Assembly: GCA_964343805.1 (NCBI GenBank) | Contig: CAYFLR010000026.1 | Coordinates: 10,860-74,859 of the forward strand | Direction: 5' to 3' | From: CAYFLR01 sp964343805 | Lineage (GTDB): Bacteria > Bdellovibrionota_B > Oligoflexia > CAYFLR01 | Length of the DNA: 64,000 nucleotides | Part shown: in pieces, positions 9,155-18,800 of the stretch | Layout of the letters: each line of letters begins with the position of its first letter | Position numbering within the stretch: the stretch's first letter is position 1 | Notes under the pieces: model-generated | What the model was told of the DNA's origin: nothing | The model's database searches: none | Seen by the model: only the letters and a program-made list of their open reading frames with translations | Position numbers and translations under genes: made by a program

Positions 9155-10480
9155 TTGAAAGGAAGAAGAGAACAAAGAGGCGTTGCGTTGATGATGGTTA
9201 TGACCATTTTATCGGTGATGCTTGTTCTGATGGTGGATTTAGTCTACTCATCTCGTGTTAATCTCGAATTGGCGCAGAATGCCTACCGTGATTTGAAAGC
9301 TTCATATAATGCTAAGAGTGCGGCTACCCTGGCTTTAGTTATTTTAAAAGCTGACCAGGTGATGGACGAAGTGATGGCCAATATGAGCAACACTGGTAAA
9401 AAAGGCAAGAAAGGGGAGATAAAAACTCTCGATTCTCATAATGATCTTTGGAAAATGTTCAGTGGTAAACCATTAACCCAAGCAGCGGATCTATTAAAGG
9501 CTTTGTCGAAGATAGAAGAAGGCGAAGAAATGGGAGATGGGGAAGCTGCTGAAGAGGGCGATGAATTTAGTGAAGAAGAGCTTTCAAATGAAGATGAATT
9601 GGCTGGAGATGGAAGTATTTTTTCTACTGATTTCATTGCTGAATTAAAAAAAGAAGAGTCAGATATATTATTCAATGTTAGTGATGAGAGCAAGTTGATC
9701 AATATCAATGCACTACAAATTAAGGGGCTTGATGTAATTATCAAGACTCTGTTCAAAAGAATATTAGGAGGGCGGGCTGAAACAGAATTTTTAGACTCAA
9801 AGGATCTGACCATAGAAAAGATTGTCGGTCAAATGATCGATTGGGTGGATGCTAATGATGAGGCTAAATACATTGGTGGGGGTGAAAATGAAGATTATTC
9901 CGATATGAACCCTCGCTATTATGTTCAAAATGCACCTTTTGACTCAATTGAACAGGTGCGAATGTTGGCCTGTATGGATGATGAGTTATTTGAGCTTCTT
10001 TCTCCGTACATAACTGTTTATCCTCGCGAATCAGGAAAGTTTCATATCAATGTCAATACTATGAGTCGGGATAACTTATTAACCCTCTTTCCGGAGGCTC
10101 AAGAAAACTTAAAGGAAGTGGATCTTTACTATAGTAAAAAGGCGGAAAGTCACCAGCCGTACTTTTCCTCAGTGGACGAATTAAAGAAGACCTTAGAACA
10201 GTTTGGTGTAATGACAGAAGACACCGATGTGAAAAAAATGTTAAAATACTTCCATGTTTACTCTGATTATTTCCGAATTGAAGCGGAAGGTGAGGTGGAA
10301 GACGTCACCAAGAAGTTGACTATGATTGTCCAGAGAAAGAGAAAGAAAAAAGGGGGAAAGAAAGGAGCTAAAGTTCCCGCATCTCAACCTATAGATCAGG
10401 ATGAAATGGTGGAAGAGGACTCTTATAAGTTTAATGAGAATTTTCCGTTTAAGATACTGTATTGGAAGATGGAGCGTTAA
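9155..10480 (+). CDS. gspK: T2SS minor pseudopilin GspK
   Basis: This 441-residue protein starts at TTG 9155, just after an AAGGAG site. It has a leader and helix of GspK type (QRGVALMMVMTILSVMLVLMV), in which the residue at mature position 5 is not Glu, as is normal for GspK. The large globular domain includes the SAM-like region (LININALQIKGLD; INVNTMSRDNLLTLFPEA) and IVGQMIDWVDANDE. A strongly acidic insertion (EEGEEMGDGEAAEEGDE, about residues 115-150) and a Lys-rich stretch near the end (RKRKKKGGKKG) are unusual additions. GspK caps the pseudopilus with GspI and GspJ. Confidence 0.9.
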   Translation: MKGRREQRGVALMMVMTILSVMLVLMVDLVYSSRVNLELAQNAYRDLKASYNAKSAATLALVILKADQVMDEVMANMSNTGKKGKKGEIKTLDSHNDLWKMFSGKPLTQAADLLKALSKIEEGEEMGDGEAAEEGDEFSEEELSNEDELAGDGSIFSTDFIAELKKEESDILFNVSDESKLININALQIKGLDVIIKTLFKRILGGRAETEFLDSKDLTIEKIVGQMIDWVDANDEAKYIGGGENEDYSDMNPRYYVQNAPFDSIEQVRMLACMDDELFELLSPYITVYPRESGKFHINVNTMSRDNLLTLFPEAQENLKEVDLYYSKKAESHQPYFSSVDELKKTLEQFGVMTEDTDVKKMLKYFHVYSDYFRIEAEGEVEDVTKKLTMIVQRKRKKKGGKKGAKVPASQPIDQDEMVEEDSYKFNENFPFKILYWKMER

Positions 10481-10483
10481 TAT

Positions 10484-12112
10484 ATGCAGAAAATCATAAG
10501 TCTAGATATTGGGAGCTATTCCATCAAGGCCTTAGAGATGGTGAATACCTTTAAGACCTATCAGCTAACTAATTTCTATGAGATCTTGGTTGATGAGGAT
10601 GGTGAGGGAAATGCTTTAAGTGATTTGCCTGAGCTATTAGACCGTCTTTTCAAAGAAAACAAAATTGAGGCTGATCAAATTGTGACCGCCATGCCGGGTC
10701 AATATATCTCCTATCGAATTTTGCCATTTCAATATAGCGATCCCAAGAAGATTGAAATGACGGTGGAACCAACCATTGAAGATTTGGTTCCTTTTGATCT
10801 TTCCGATATGGTCATTTCTCACCAAATATTAGGAACTCAAGCGGGGACCAATAATACCAACGTTATGGCGGTGATGACCAAGAGTACCTACATTTCTAAC
10901 TTTCTTACCAATCTAAAGAAGGTAGGGATTGATCCCAAGATCATTGATGTTGATTCTGTCTCACTTTATAACTTAGCTGAAAATATTGAACATCCAGATG
11001 ATGAGTGCTATGGCATTCTGGATTTAGGGCATGAAAAATCATCGCTTTGTATAATCTCTCAGGGCGATTTAAAAATGTTTCGAACGATTTATGTGGGGGG
11101 GAAGTTTCTAACGGAATTTATTGCCGGTGAACTCTCCCTATCTTTTAGTGAAGCTCAAGAATTGAAGCATTCCCTTTCCGAAATGGGTGAAGGAGCTGAT
11201 GCAGGCTCTGATGGAGGTCAATTTCAATTGGCTTGGGAGCACCTGATGTCGGGTGTGGATAATATTATAAATGAGCTCATTCGAACCATTTATGCCTTTA
11301 AACAAGTTGATAAAGTTCCAATTACCAAGATATATATTACTGGTGGAACCTCCAAAATCAAAGGAATAGATAATTATATAGAAAACTATCTTCATATACC
11401 TACCTCTCCGCTTAACGTCATCCGCTCTGATGAGGATGCTACTGAGAAGCTGAAGGATCATTGGCAGGTGGTGCCACAAAGTGCAGCCATTGGTTTAAGA
11501 TCAATGGGTATTGGTTATTCCTATTCAAAAATAAATCTGCGCCGCGGTGAGTTTTCATACTCGCAGAATTATCATGCTCTGTTTACTAAAATTGGAACAT
11601 TCGCTAAAGTTGCCGCTGTACTGGTTTTCATTCTTGCTTTGAATTATGGAGCTAAATTTTTTCTATTTTCTATGAAATCAGATGATATTTTTGCTCAAAT
11701 AAAGAGTGAGTTTAGAAAGTCCTTTCCTACAGCCTCCAAGAAGATGAGGAATTATTCAGATAAACGTTTTAAACAGCTTGCCATTAAACGGTTTAAAGCC
11801 AAGATCAGTGATAAGAAGCTGACCCAAGAGGAGCTGGAGGCCAACCTCAATTCCGTGACAGTTTTAGAAATTCTAAATGTGCTCTCTACCAATATTTCAG
11901 AAAATTCAAAAATTGATACCGAGCGGATCAAATTTAGTGGGAACTATATTGAACTAAAGGCCGACACAGATTCCTTTGAAACGGCTACGAAAATAGCAAA
12001 TCAGTTGGAGGCTTCTCAGTTTTTTAACACCGTAAAAGAAGAGAAGTCTTATAAAAAACCTGGTAAGGGTGATATCATTAGTTTTGAACTGCGGCTAACA
12101 CTTAAAGATTAG
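10484..12112 (+). CDS. gspL: GspL-type T2SS protein with PilM-like actin-fold domain
   Basis: This 542-residue protein opens with an actin-like ATPase fold of the PilM/GspL type: LDIGSYSIKALEM phosphate-1 motif, LDLGHEKSSLCII phosphate-2 motif, and ITGGTSKIKGIDNYI adenosine motif. One TM (about 370-392, VAAVLVFILALNYGAKFFLF) leads to a periplasmic ferredoxin-like domain of about 130 residues. This combines what are separate PilM and PilN proteins in type IV pili and matches GspL. It recruits GspE to the membrane and pairs with GspM. It lies 3 nt after gspK and 12 nt before gspM. The complete PilM-like fold, more complete than in enterobacterial GspL, is typical of deltaproteobacterial-type systems. 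Confidence 0.88.
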   Translation: MQKIISLDIGSYSIKALEMVNTFKTYQLTNFYEILVDEDGEGNALSDLPELLDRLFKENKIEADQIVTAMPGQYISYRILPFQYSDPKKIEMTVEPTIEDLVPFDLSDMVISHQILGTQAGTNNTNVMAVMTKSTYISNFLTNLKKVGIDPKIIDVDSVSLYNLAENIEHPDDECYGILDLGHEKSSLCIISQGDLKMFRTIYVGGKFLTEFIAGELSLSFSEAQELKHSLSEMGEGADAGSDGGQFQLAWEHLMSGVDNIINELIRTIYAFKQVDKVPITKIYITGGTSKIKGIDNYIENYLHIPTSPLNVIRSDEDATEKLKDHWQVVPQSAAIGLRSMGIGYSYSKINLRRGEFSYSQNYHALFTKIGTFAKVAAVLVFILALNYGAKFFLFSMKSDDIFAQIKSEFRKSFPTASKKMRNYSDKRFKQLAIKRFKAKISDKKLTQEELEANLNSVTVLEILNVLSTNISENSKIDTERIKFSGNYIELKADTDSFETATKIANQLEASQFFNTVKEEKSYKKPGKGDIISFELRLTLKD

Positions 12113-12124
12113 GATTGAGTTAAA

Positions 12125-12742
12125 ATGAATTCCTTAAAAAGCTTGGTGGACAGGATAAAATATCGAATTCTGGGTTCTAACTATGAAAGAATCGATTATC
12201 TGGTGGATTCTTTTTCCAAATTAAGTCCCAGGGATCGTAAGATTGCAGTCACCTCTTTAGTGGTGTTGTTGGTTATTATTTTGAGTTTGGTAACTTATTC
12301 CTATTTTTCTTCTTTAAATAGTTTCGAGAAAGATTTGATTGAGAACCATAAGGTCTTAAGTCAAATTATGAATCTGAGTGGTGACTATACTGCCATTGAT
12401 CAAGGATATAGATCTTTTGTAGATCGGGTGAGGCGAGTTAAGAGGAATTTTAATGTTAAATCTTTTATCAATACCATTGGAAATCGTAAGAAATTGAGAT
12501 TGGATTTTGATGATGTACGGGGTGGGGGGACTCTACCCATGGCCATGAAGGATGATTTTTTTGAGAAAGTAGTAAAAGTCTCTATAAATAAAATATCCTT
12601 AAAACAGTTGGTCGATTTTCTCAAGCAGATTGAATCATCGAGGAAATATCTGAAAATTAAGTATCTAGAGCTGGATAAGCGCTATGATAATAAACAGTAT
12701 TTTAGAGTAAATTTTAATGTTGCTAGTTTGGAAGTGAACTAA
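12125..12742 (+). CDS. gspM: GspM-like T2SS inner-membrane protein
   Basis: This is a 205-residue bitopic protein with a cytoplasmic N-terminus of about 55 residues containing LSPRDRKIA, the usual GspM pre-TM motif. One TM follows (VTSLVVLLVIILSLVTYSYF), then a periplasmic coiled region and a ferredoxin-like domain ending KYLKIKYLELDKRY. GspM stabilises GspL. Length, topology and location right after gspL support the call, although primary-sequence conservation in this family is low. The ATG at 12125 is 12 nt after the gspL stop. Confidence 0.8.
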   Translation: MNSLKSLVDRIKYRILGSNYERIDYLVDSFSKLSPRDRKIAVTSLVVLLVIILSLVTYSYFSSLNSFEKDLIENHKVLSQIMNLSGDYTAIDQGYRSFVDRVRRVKRNFNVKSFINTIGNRKKLRLDFDDVRGGGTLPMAMKDDFFEKVVKVSINKISLKQLVDFLKQIESSRKYLKIKYLELDKRYDNKQYFRVNFNVASLEVN

Positions 12743-12761
12743 ATATCTTTATGGGGATGAC

Positions 12762-13688
12762 ATGCTGAAGAAATTGGGCTGGGGGTTTGCTTACTTTTTC
12801 TTATTTTTATTTTGTTTGCTATTCTTCTTTTATCTAACATTTCCTTATCAAATGCTAGCTAAACGGATGTCTGATGAAGTCTCTAAGCAGAGCGATTTCC
12901 AAATAGAAATAGGAGAATTTTCTCCCTCCTTCTTGACTCACTTTGATTTTAGAAATGTAAAGATTCAACCTAAGAAAGACATTACCTCTTCCTTGGTTGT
13001 GGATAGACTTTATTTTGGCGTTTCCATTATACCTTTGCTGTGGGGGACTATTTCCTTTGATTTTAAATTAAATATGAAAAAAGGGGTTGTGAAGGGAGAT
13101 GTTTCCGGCCGTTTAAATTTGGATAAGAAGGCCAGTTCTCCGGTGAATGTGCGCGAAATCTCCCTAGATGTGAATCAATTGGATATGGAGCCCTTTACCC
13201 ATTTCGCTATTCAATACTTAAGGCTCGCCTTGGCAGATAATCAAGCGGTCTCTTTACTCGTTGAGCCTATGATTAAGGATTTATCCGCCCAAGCCTTGGT
13301 TGAGGCTAAGGTTAGATTGAAAACGGATTTAGAAAATATCAAATCATCTCAAGGAAACATGTCTATTTCATTTAAGAAAGCATCCTTGAATATTGGTTCA
13401 GAAGGATTAAATATTCCCAAACAGGTTTTCAGTNNNNNNNNNNTAAAAATAGATAACAACTCTAAACTGGTTTCCAATGAGCTGAGTATCACTCCCTCAG
13501 GAAAACTGGTGCTGAGAAAAAATCTTTTACTATCTAGTTTAGATATTAAAATGCTGGTGAAGTTATCAGGAGCATTAAAACAAAATTTACAGATTATCTT
13601 AGTCTCTATGGCTGGCATGAAAGAAGCGGCCGATGGATCACTTCGTTTAAGAATTTCGGGGCCCTTGCTGCGTCCGGTTACTTTTTAA
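12762..13688 (+). CDS. gspN: GspN-like AsmA-fold T2SS protein (contains an N run)
   Basis: This is a 308-residue protein with an N-terminal membrane anchor (YFFLFLFCLLFFFYLTF) followed by a periplasmic AsmA/TamB-like beta domain (IEIGEFSPSFLTHFDFRNVKI; VDRLYFGVSIIPLLWG). This matches the GspN form found in deltaproteobacteria and Leptospira rather than the enterobacterial one. The N run at 13434-13443 does not break the frame as written. It is the last gene of the T2SS run. Its 3' end overlaps the convergent protease gene by 42 nt. GspN is not essential in all T2SS and its exact role is unclear. Confidence 0.78.
   Translation: MLKKLGWGFAYFFLFLFCLLFFFYLTFPYQMLAKRMSDEVSKQSDFQIEIGEFSPSFLTHFDFRNVKIQPKKDITSSLVVDRLYFGVSIIPLLWGTISFDFKLNMKKGVVKGDVSGRLNLDKKASSPVNVREISLDVNQLDMEPFTHFAIQYLRLALADNQAVSLLVEPMIKDLSAQALVEAKVRLKTDLENIKSSQGNMSISFKKASLNIGSEGLNIPKQVFSXXXXKIDNNSKLVSNELSITPSGKLVLRKNLLLSSLDIKMLVKLSGALKQNLQIILVSMAGMKEAADGSLRLRISGPLLRPVTF
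13434..13443. other. assembly gap of 10 N inside gspN
   Basis: Ten Ns inside gspN. The frame stays open through the block as written, so the true length is 1 modulo 3. Confidence 0.95.
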
Positions 13689-15413
13689 CATCATAGGTAC
13701 AATCAATAATAGCACTAATAGGAGAGGGGCATAAGGCTGCTTGCGAGACGTTGAATCTCCATCAATACTAAAGGCACAGCCTTCGGCTTTTTCTTCCTCT
13801 TCTTCTTTGCCTTCTTCTTCATCCTTTTTATCAGCCATCTCTTCCTGGATCTTAGCTACTTGCACAACTGTTTTTTCATCTATGTTACAGTCTTTAATAC
13901 TCACCTCTTTGGTGGTAAAACCAAAACCTCGGCTCATAAAGTTCCGGGCAATAATACACTTAAAGGTGCTATTAAAATGGGTTTTATCTGTGAGGATGAT
14001 CGCGTTCGAGGCATCTTCAAAATCAGCACGAGGGTTTAATATAAAAGCGAGAGAGCGAATAATTAGCTCGGCATAGTCTTCTCGGCTATCTTCCGCTATT
14101 TTTTGACGAGTTTGCCATAAAGCTGCTGACCAAATATCACCTGATCCATGAACATCACTGTTGAGTCCTTCTGGGTATGTAAGGCTATTTTCGGCTGACC
14201 TGATACAGGGATTACCATTAGCGATAGCTGACTCACCTAAACAGGGATCGTCATTAAAGTGAAAGGTGAGGAAGTCGGCAACACCTTCGTGAATAGCTCC
14301 ACTTTCACCTGTGAGAGAGGTGATTCCTCCATAGTTAAAAATGATATGATGGCCCGTTTCGTGCATGATCACATCGCTATCAATGCTTAGGTTCTGTAAA
14401 AATTTGCCATCGCCATCACCAATTTGGATGGTTTTATTCGCAGGGTTGTAGTTGGCATTATTCCACTTGCCACCGGTGTTTGGATTGGGGACATGGACAT
14501 CGTATTTTACGTGCATATCAATGTTAAGTTCGAAGGTATCTAGCCAGGTTAGGAATTGATCGGCATAATAGTAAGTGCTCACCTCTGCAAAACGACTGTC
14601 AGTATCATCATAGAGAAACTGATGATCAGCGGATTGAGCTCCCTTACGGTAACCGGGTGCTAAATTAACCACTTGGGCGTACTTTCCGGTGAGAAAAGGT
14701 TGTTGATCTACTAAGTTGGGGAGATCCACCTCCACTATTTTTGGAGTCTTTTTCTTATTTTGGGGATAAACTCTTCCTCGACCCACAGCATGGGAGAGGA
14801 GTGACCTTTTAGACATTATTTGACCATTTTCTGCATTAATAAAGAGCTCCCAGGCTGAAATAATGAGTCTAGGGCTGGTAAATTGGACCTTATAGGTTAG
14901 GTACATATCTTCTTCAAAATAATAGTACTTTTTGCTGATTTCAAAAGTCTCGAATTCAGATGTTAGAAATTCATTGGCTACGATTGTTTTGGCTTCTTCT
15001 TCACTAATAACAAAGTCTTTGGGATAGTTAAAGGTATCCAGATTGAGAAGACCACTTCCATTCACATGGAGAATTTCTTCGTCAAGAAGATGAACTCCAA
15101 TGGAAAGGTTGTCGATGGCCAAACCCTCTACAGATATTGTGAATCGTATATGGGAGGTGATTCGGTTATCTACGATGTCGGCTTTTTTAAGAGAATAAAA
15201 CTGAGGGGGGGTGTTGGTAATGGGATAAAGCATATTTTTGATTCTTGCTTCTAGGGTGTCCATAGGAGAAATATTAGGGTCATCGAGGTAAAGTTTCGAG
15301 TATCTATAAGCTTGAAACCGAGGAGAAAGGTTAATTTTAACCAGCTCTGCAAACAGGTTTGTAGTGCTGAAAAGACAAAGAAATAGTATTGTTTTTAATA
15401 ATGTGTATCTCAT
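13647..15413 (-). CDS. secreted zinc metalloprotease (FTP/M4-M36-like) with C-terminal sorting-type tail
   Basis: This 588-residue exported protein starts with a signal peptide (about 1-22). A propeptide region follows that resembles FTP/PepSY (EEEAKTIVANEF; AWELFINAENGQIMSKRSLL). The catalytic domain has zinc motif HETGHH (about residue 351) and a downstream EGVAD (about 376) supplying the third ligand, as in gluzincins of the M4/M36 type. The tail has an extreme Glu/Lys run, then GCAFS (Cys about 546), a hydrophobic stretch (APLLLVLLLIVPMML) and a Lys/Arg end. That tripartite layout resembles MYXO-CTERM-type sorting signals. The gene converges on gspN with a 42-nt overlap. Export by the adjacent T2SS is inferred, not shown. 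Confidence 0.82.
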   Translation of the reverse strand: MRYTLLKTILFLCLFSTTNLFAELVKINLSPRFQAYRYSKLYLDDPNISPMDTLEARIKNMLYPITNTPPQFYSLKKADIVDNRITSHIRFTISVEGLAIDNLSIGVHLLDEEILHVNGSGLLNLDTFNYPKDFVISEEEAKTIVANEFLTSEFETFEISKKYYYFEEDMYLTYKVQFTSPRLIISAWELFINAENGQIMSKRSLLSHAVGRGRVYPQNKKKTPKIVEVDLPNLVDQQPFLTGKYAQVVNLAPGYRKGAQSADHQFLYDDTDSRFAEVSTYYYADQFLTWLDTFELNIDMHVKYDVHVPNPNTGGKWNNANYNPANKTIQIGDGDGKFLQNLSIDSDVIMHETGHHIIFNYGGITSLTGESGAIHEGVADFLTFHFNDDPCLGESAIANGNPCIRSAENSLTYPEGLNSDVHGSGDIWSAALWQTRQKIAEDSREDYAELIIRSLAFILNPRADFEDASNAIILTDKTHFNSTFKCIIARNFMSRGFGFTTKEVSIKDCNIDEKTVVQVAKIQEEMADKKDEEEGKEEEEEKAEGCAFSIDGDSTSRKQPYAPLLLVLLLIVPMMLKSNRTQQGPRNS

Positions 15414-15485
15414 GTTCCTTTAATCGGAGCTCTTGGTTTTTTCTTTAGATTAAATAGGTGAAATGTAAAAAATAAATTAAAATAA

Positions 15486-15513
15486 TTGACATATTGAATG
15501 GTTGTGGTATGTT
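15486..15513 (+). promoter_or_regulatory. sigma-70-type promoter ahead of the small protein and PBP1A genes
   Basis: A perfect -35 (TTGACA, 15486-15491) is followed by a 16-nt spacer and TATGTT (15508-15513), with an upstream TG forming an extended -10. An A/T-rich stretch lies just 5'. If used, transcription starts near 15520, so the TTG codon at 15502 cannot be the start of the next gene. Confidence 0.6.
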
Positions 15514-15582
15514 TTATTAGGCCCTGGGTTCCTGGCCTTGGGAACTTTGTCATTAAGAAAACTTCATTTTTTGAGCTTAATT

Positions 15583-15846
15583 ATGTCCGAAATATCAATA
15601 ATGAAAGAGGTTATATCATTGATAGATCACCGAGGTTACTCTCGGAAAATCCTCTATCGTTTTAGAGATATAAGAAGCTGGGGGGAGAAAACCCTGGTTT
15701 CTATCAGTTATGTACCGCTCAAATGTAACTCTTCTACCAAGGTTCAATCTACAGTTCTAAAGATTGATCCCACTCAATTTAAAAAATCCTTAGATAGTGA
15801 AATTAATCAAATGTTTCAAAGAATTGACGCTATGATATATTCTTGA
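15583..15846 (+). CDS. small protein of unknown function
   Basis: I do not recognise this 87-residue protein. It is basic and soluble-looking with no signal peptide when started at the ATG at 15583 (MSEISIMKEVISLIDHRGYS). A longer reading from TTG 15502 would begin inside the promoter and is rejected. The middle (RKILYRFRDIRSWGEKTLVSISYVP) looks beta-rich. The ribosome site is weak. It sits 13 nt before the PBP1A gene and probably shares its transcript. Confidence 0.45.
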   Translation: MSEISIMKEVISLIDHRGYSRKILYRFRDIRSWGEKTLVSISYVPLKCNSSTKVQSTVLKIDPTQFKKSLDSEINQMFQRIDAMIYS

Positions 15847-15859
15847 TATGTTATAGCTC

Positions 15860-18800
15860 ATGTTTTTACTCCGTTTTTTTGGTAATTTACTTAAATCATT
15901 GGTGATTTTGGGCTTGTTGGCAGGTATTGGTGTGGTCTCTTATCTGCTTTTTGAGCTCTATCTCGGAGATTATACCGAATACACCCGTGATTCGATCATG
16001 AAACGAATTTCAGCCGAAACCTCTGTTTACTATAGGGACGGGCGGAATAAAATCGGTGTCTTTTTCTCACAAGAGCATCGGACCTATATCCCCATTGCAG
16101 AAATGCCTGGTCACTTATTGAATGCCATCATTAGCGCTGAAGATTATTATTTTTATCGCCATCCGGGAATCAATCCCTTTTCATTAATGAGAGCGGCCAT
16201 TGCTATTGCTAAGGCGCGCCGAATAGTACAGGGGGGAAGCACCTTAACTCAGCAGACAGCCAAAAACCTGTTCCACAGAAGGGAACGAAGTTTTAAAGCC
16301 AAATTTATTGAGATGATTCAAGCTCTTAAGCTAGAGCGTCGATTTAGTAAAAAGGATATTTTGGAATTTTATCTCAATCAATTTCATGTGGTGGGAAATG
16401 GTAGAGGGATTGGAATCGCAGCTAAATACTACTTTGATAAAGATGTAAGGGACTTAACCTTAGTTGAGAGTGCCTTTATTGCTGGTTCAGTAAAAGGTCC
16501 TTTTAAATACGATCCGAGATCGAAAAAAACGGAGCAATCCAAGGCCAAAGCGCGTAAAGAAGCACGAATTAGGAAAGATTGGGTGCTGAGACGAATGCTG
16601 CAGAATAAAACCATTTCCCAAGAAGAGTATAATCGCTCTTTTGGAGTCGAGATTCCCTATAATTACGGGACCTTTCGGTATAAAGCGGTTTCCATTTTGG
16701 ATTATATTCGCAAGAAATTGAGTCAACCTGAGATTTTAGAAGCTCTAGGGTATGAAAGTGTAGATGAGATCATTACTTCTGGTTTAAAAATTATCACAAC
16801 CTTAGATGCAGATGTTCAAAAGGCGGCTCGTTACCATGTGCGAAAGAATCTGTCGAGGGTGGAGCACCTAGTAAAAGGTTTTTCTAAGGGAAATGAAGAT
16901 AACTTTGTGCCTGTCACTGATATCAGTGTTCTAGATGAGAGAAACTTCTACTATGCAAAGATCATCCGGTTGGGTGAAGATGAAAAAGGTCAGCCCCAGA
17001 TATATGTCAGTTACGGTTCTGTGGAAGGTATCATCCCTTATGCTCAACTGGTCTCTTTTGGAGATCAGGGTAAATGGTTTGTTGATAGAAGGAAACTGAA
17101 AGAGGGAGAAAAGCCTTATCAAGCTTATTTACGTGTAACTCTTGAAGATTTTAAGGAGGGGGATTATATCTACACCTCTATCGTATCCAAAGATCCAAAA
17201 AAGAACCAGGTAGTGGCTTCTTTAGAGGTGAAGCCAGAGGTAGAGGGTGGGCTTATAACCATTGAGAAAGGGGATATTTTAGCCCTAGTTTCAGGTTTTA
17301 GTACCAATACCTATAATCGAGCAGTCTACGCTAAGAGGCAGCCTGGAAGTGTTTTTAAGCCCTTTGTATTCTATGGTGCCTTGCAATTGGGCTGGAACAT
17401 AATGGATCCTTTAAGGAATGTGAGAACCATCTATAGCTTTGGTCAAGACTTTTACTTTCCTAAGCCGGATCATCCAGTTAAAAGTGATGAGGTTTCAATG
17501 GTTTGGGCAGGGGCCAAATCTGAAAATTTAGCCTCCATTCATCTGTTGGTTCATATGACTGATAAACTCAGATTGGATGAACTGCAGCAATTGGCCATGT
17601 CGGTTGATATGGCTCATTCCCCTGATGAAGATCGTCAATCATACATTGAACGAGTACGAGACAAGTTGGGTATTATTGTAAACCCAGGGCAGATCAAAAG
17701 ATATCTCTTTCCCAGTGTGGTGAGTGAAATCCTACCTGATATTATTTTCAATCAAGACCGAGGTCTGGTTGAAAATGTAAGCAAAATGCACTTTGGTCTC
17801 GGGTTTACCGTGCAGATTGAAGAATACCTGAATCAGTTGGACCCTGAATATGTGAATCAAAAAATTGAAGATGGTGAAATGGAGGTCCCACTCCCTAAGA
17901 AAGAAATTATATACAGGATCAATGCACTTCAAAATAATTATTTACGTTATGAAGAGATGTTGAGCACAGTTCAACAGGATATGCAGGTGTTTTATGATTA
18001 TTATCATGTTCAAAAAGACCCCACCTATGTCCCTAACTCTAATAGCAATAATCAATTTGTTCTATCAGACGAAACGGTGCGAGAACGCCTGCAAAATTAC
18101 TTTTTAATCTATGTGGAAGGACAGATTAAAAGAGTGATCTATATGCCGGCTTTGCCTGCTGGAGAAGAAGAGTTCCCCGCTTCATTTATTCCATTAGATA
18201 TTAATAATCTGCTTTATCTCATTGGGGAGGAAGAACTTAAGAATAATAGTGAGTTAGTTCCTACGGAGGAAGAGGATTTCTTTGCCGAACAAGAGCTGGC
18301 GGATAATAACACCGGGATGATGGGAGACGATCTCGACGAGGATAAACCAGTATTTGATGTGAGTCAGATTTACTTAGATGATCGAGTTCCTGGGTGGGTG
18401 ATTAATCAACTTAAATTAGCTATGCAGAATAAATATGAACCCGTTTGGTCCGAGCATAAAGAGGACCTTTACTCTATAGGAATGCTCTCCCATCATAGGG
18501 ATTTTAGAATTTTAGTGGGTCTTCGCTATTTAATTAAATTGGCTAAGTTGGCTGGGATTTCCAGTCATTTATCCCCCATCTTGTCATTTCCTTTGGGTGC
18601 CAACGAGGTCACTCTGGCTGAGAGTGCAAAGCTATACCAGTTATTCTTGAAGGGAAGGGTATATACCTTTGGTGAGAGTAAGCTTTCGAACCAGGTGAAC
18701 ATTATAAAACAGATCGAAGATCGCTATGGTAACAAGCTTTATACTCCCAGTCGCAAAGAGCGACAGATCGTGGATAGTGTTTTTAGCTCAAAAATTTTCG

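Noticed and set aside
15502..15582. TTG-started extension of the small protein
   Set aside because: It starts between the -35 and -10 of a good promoter.
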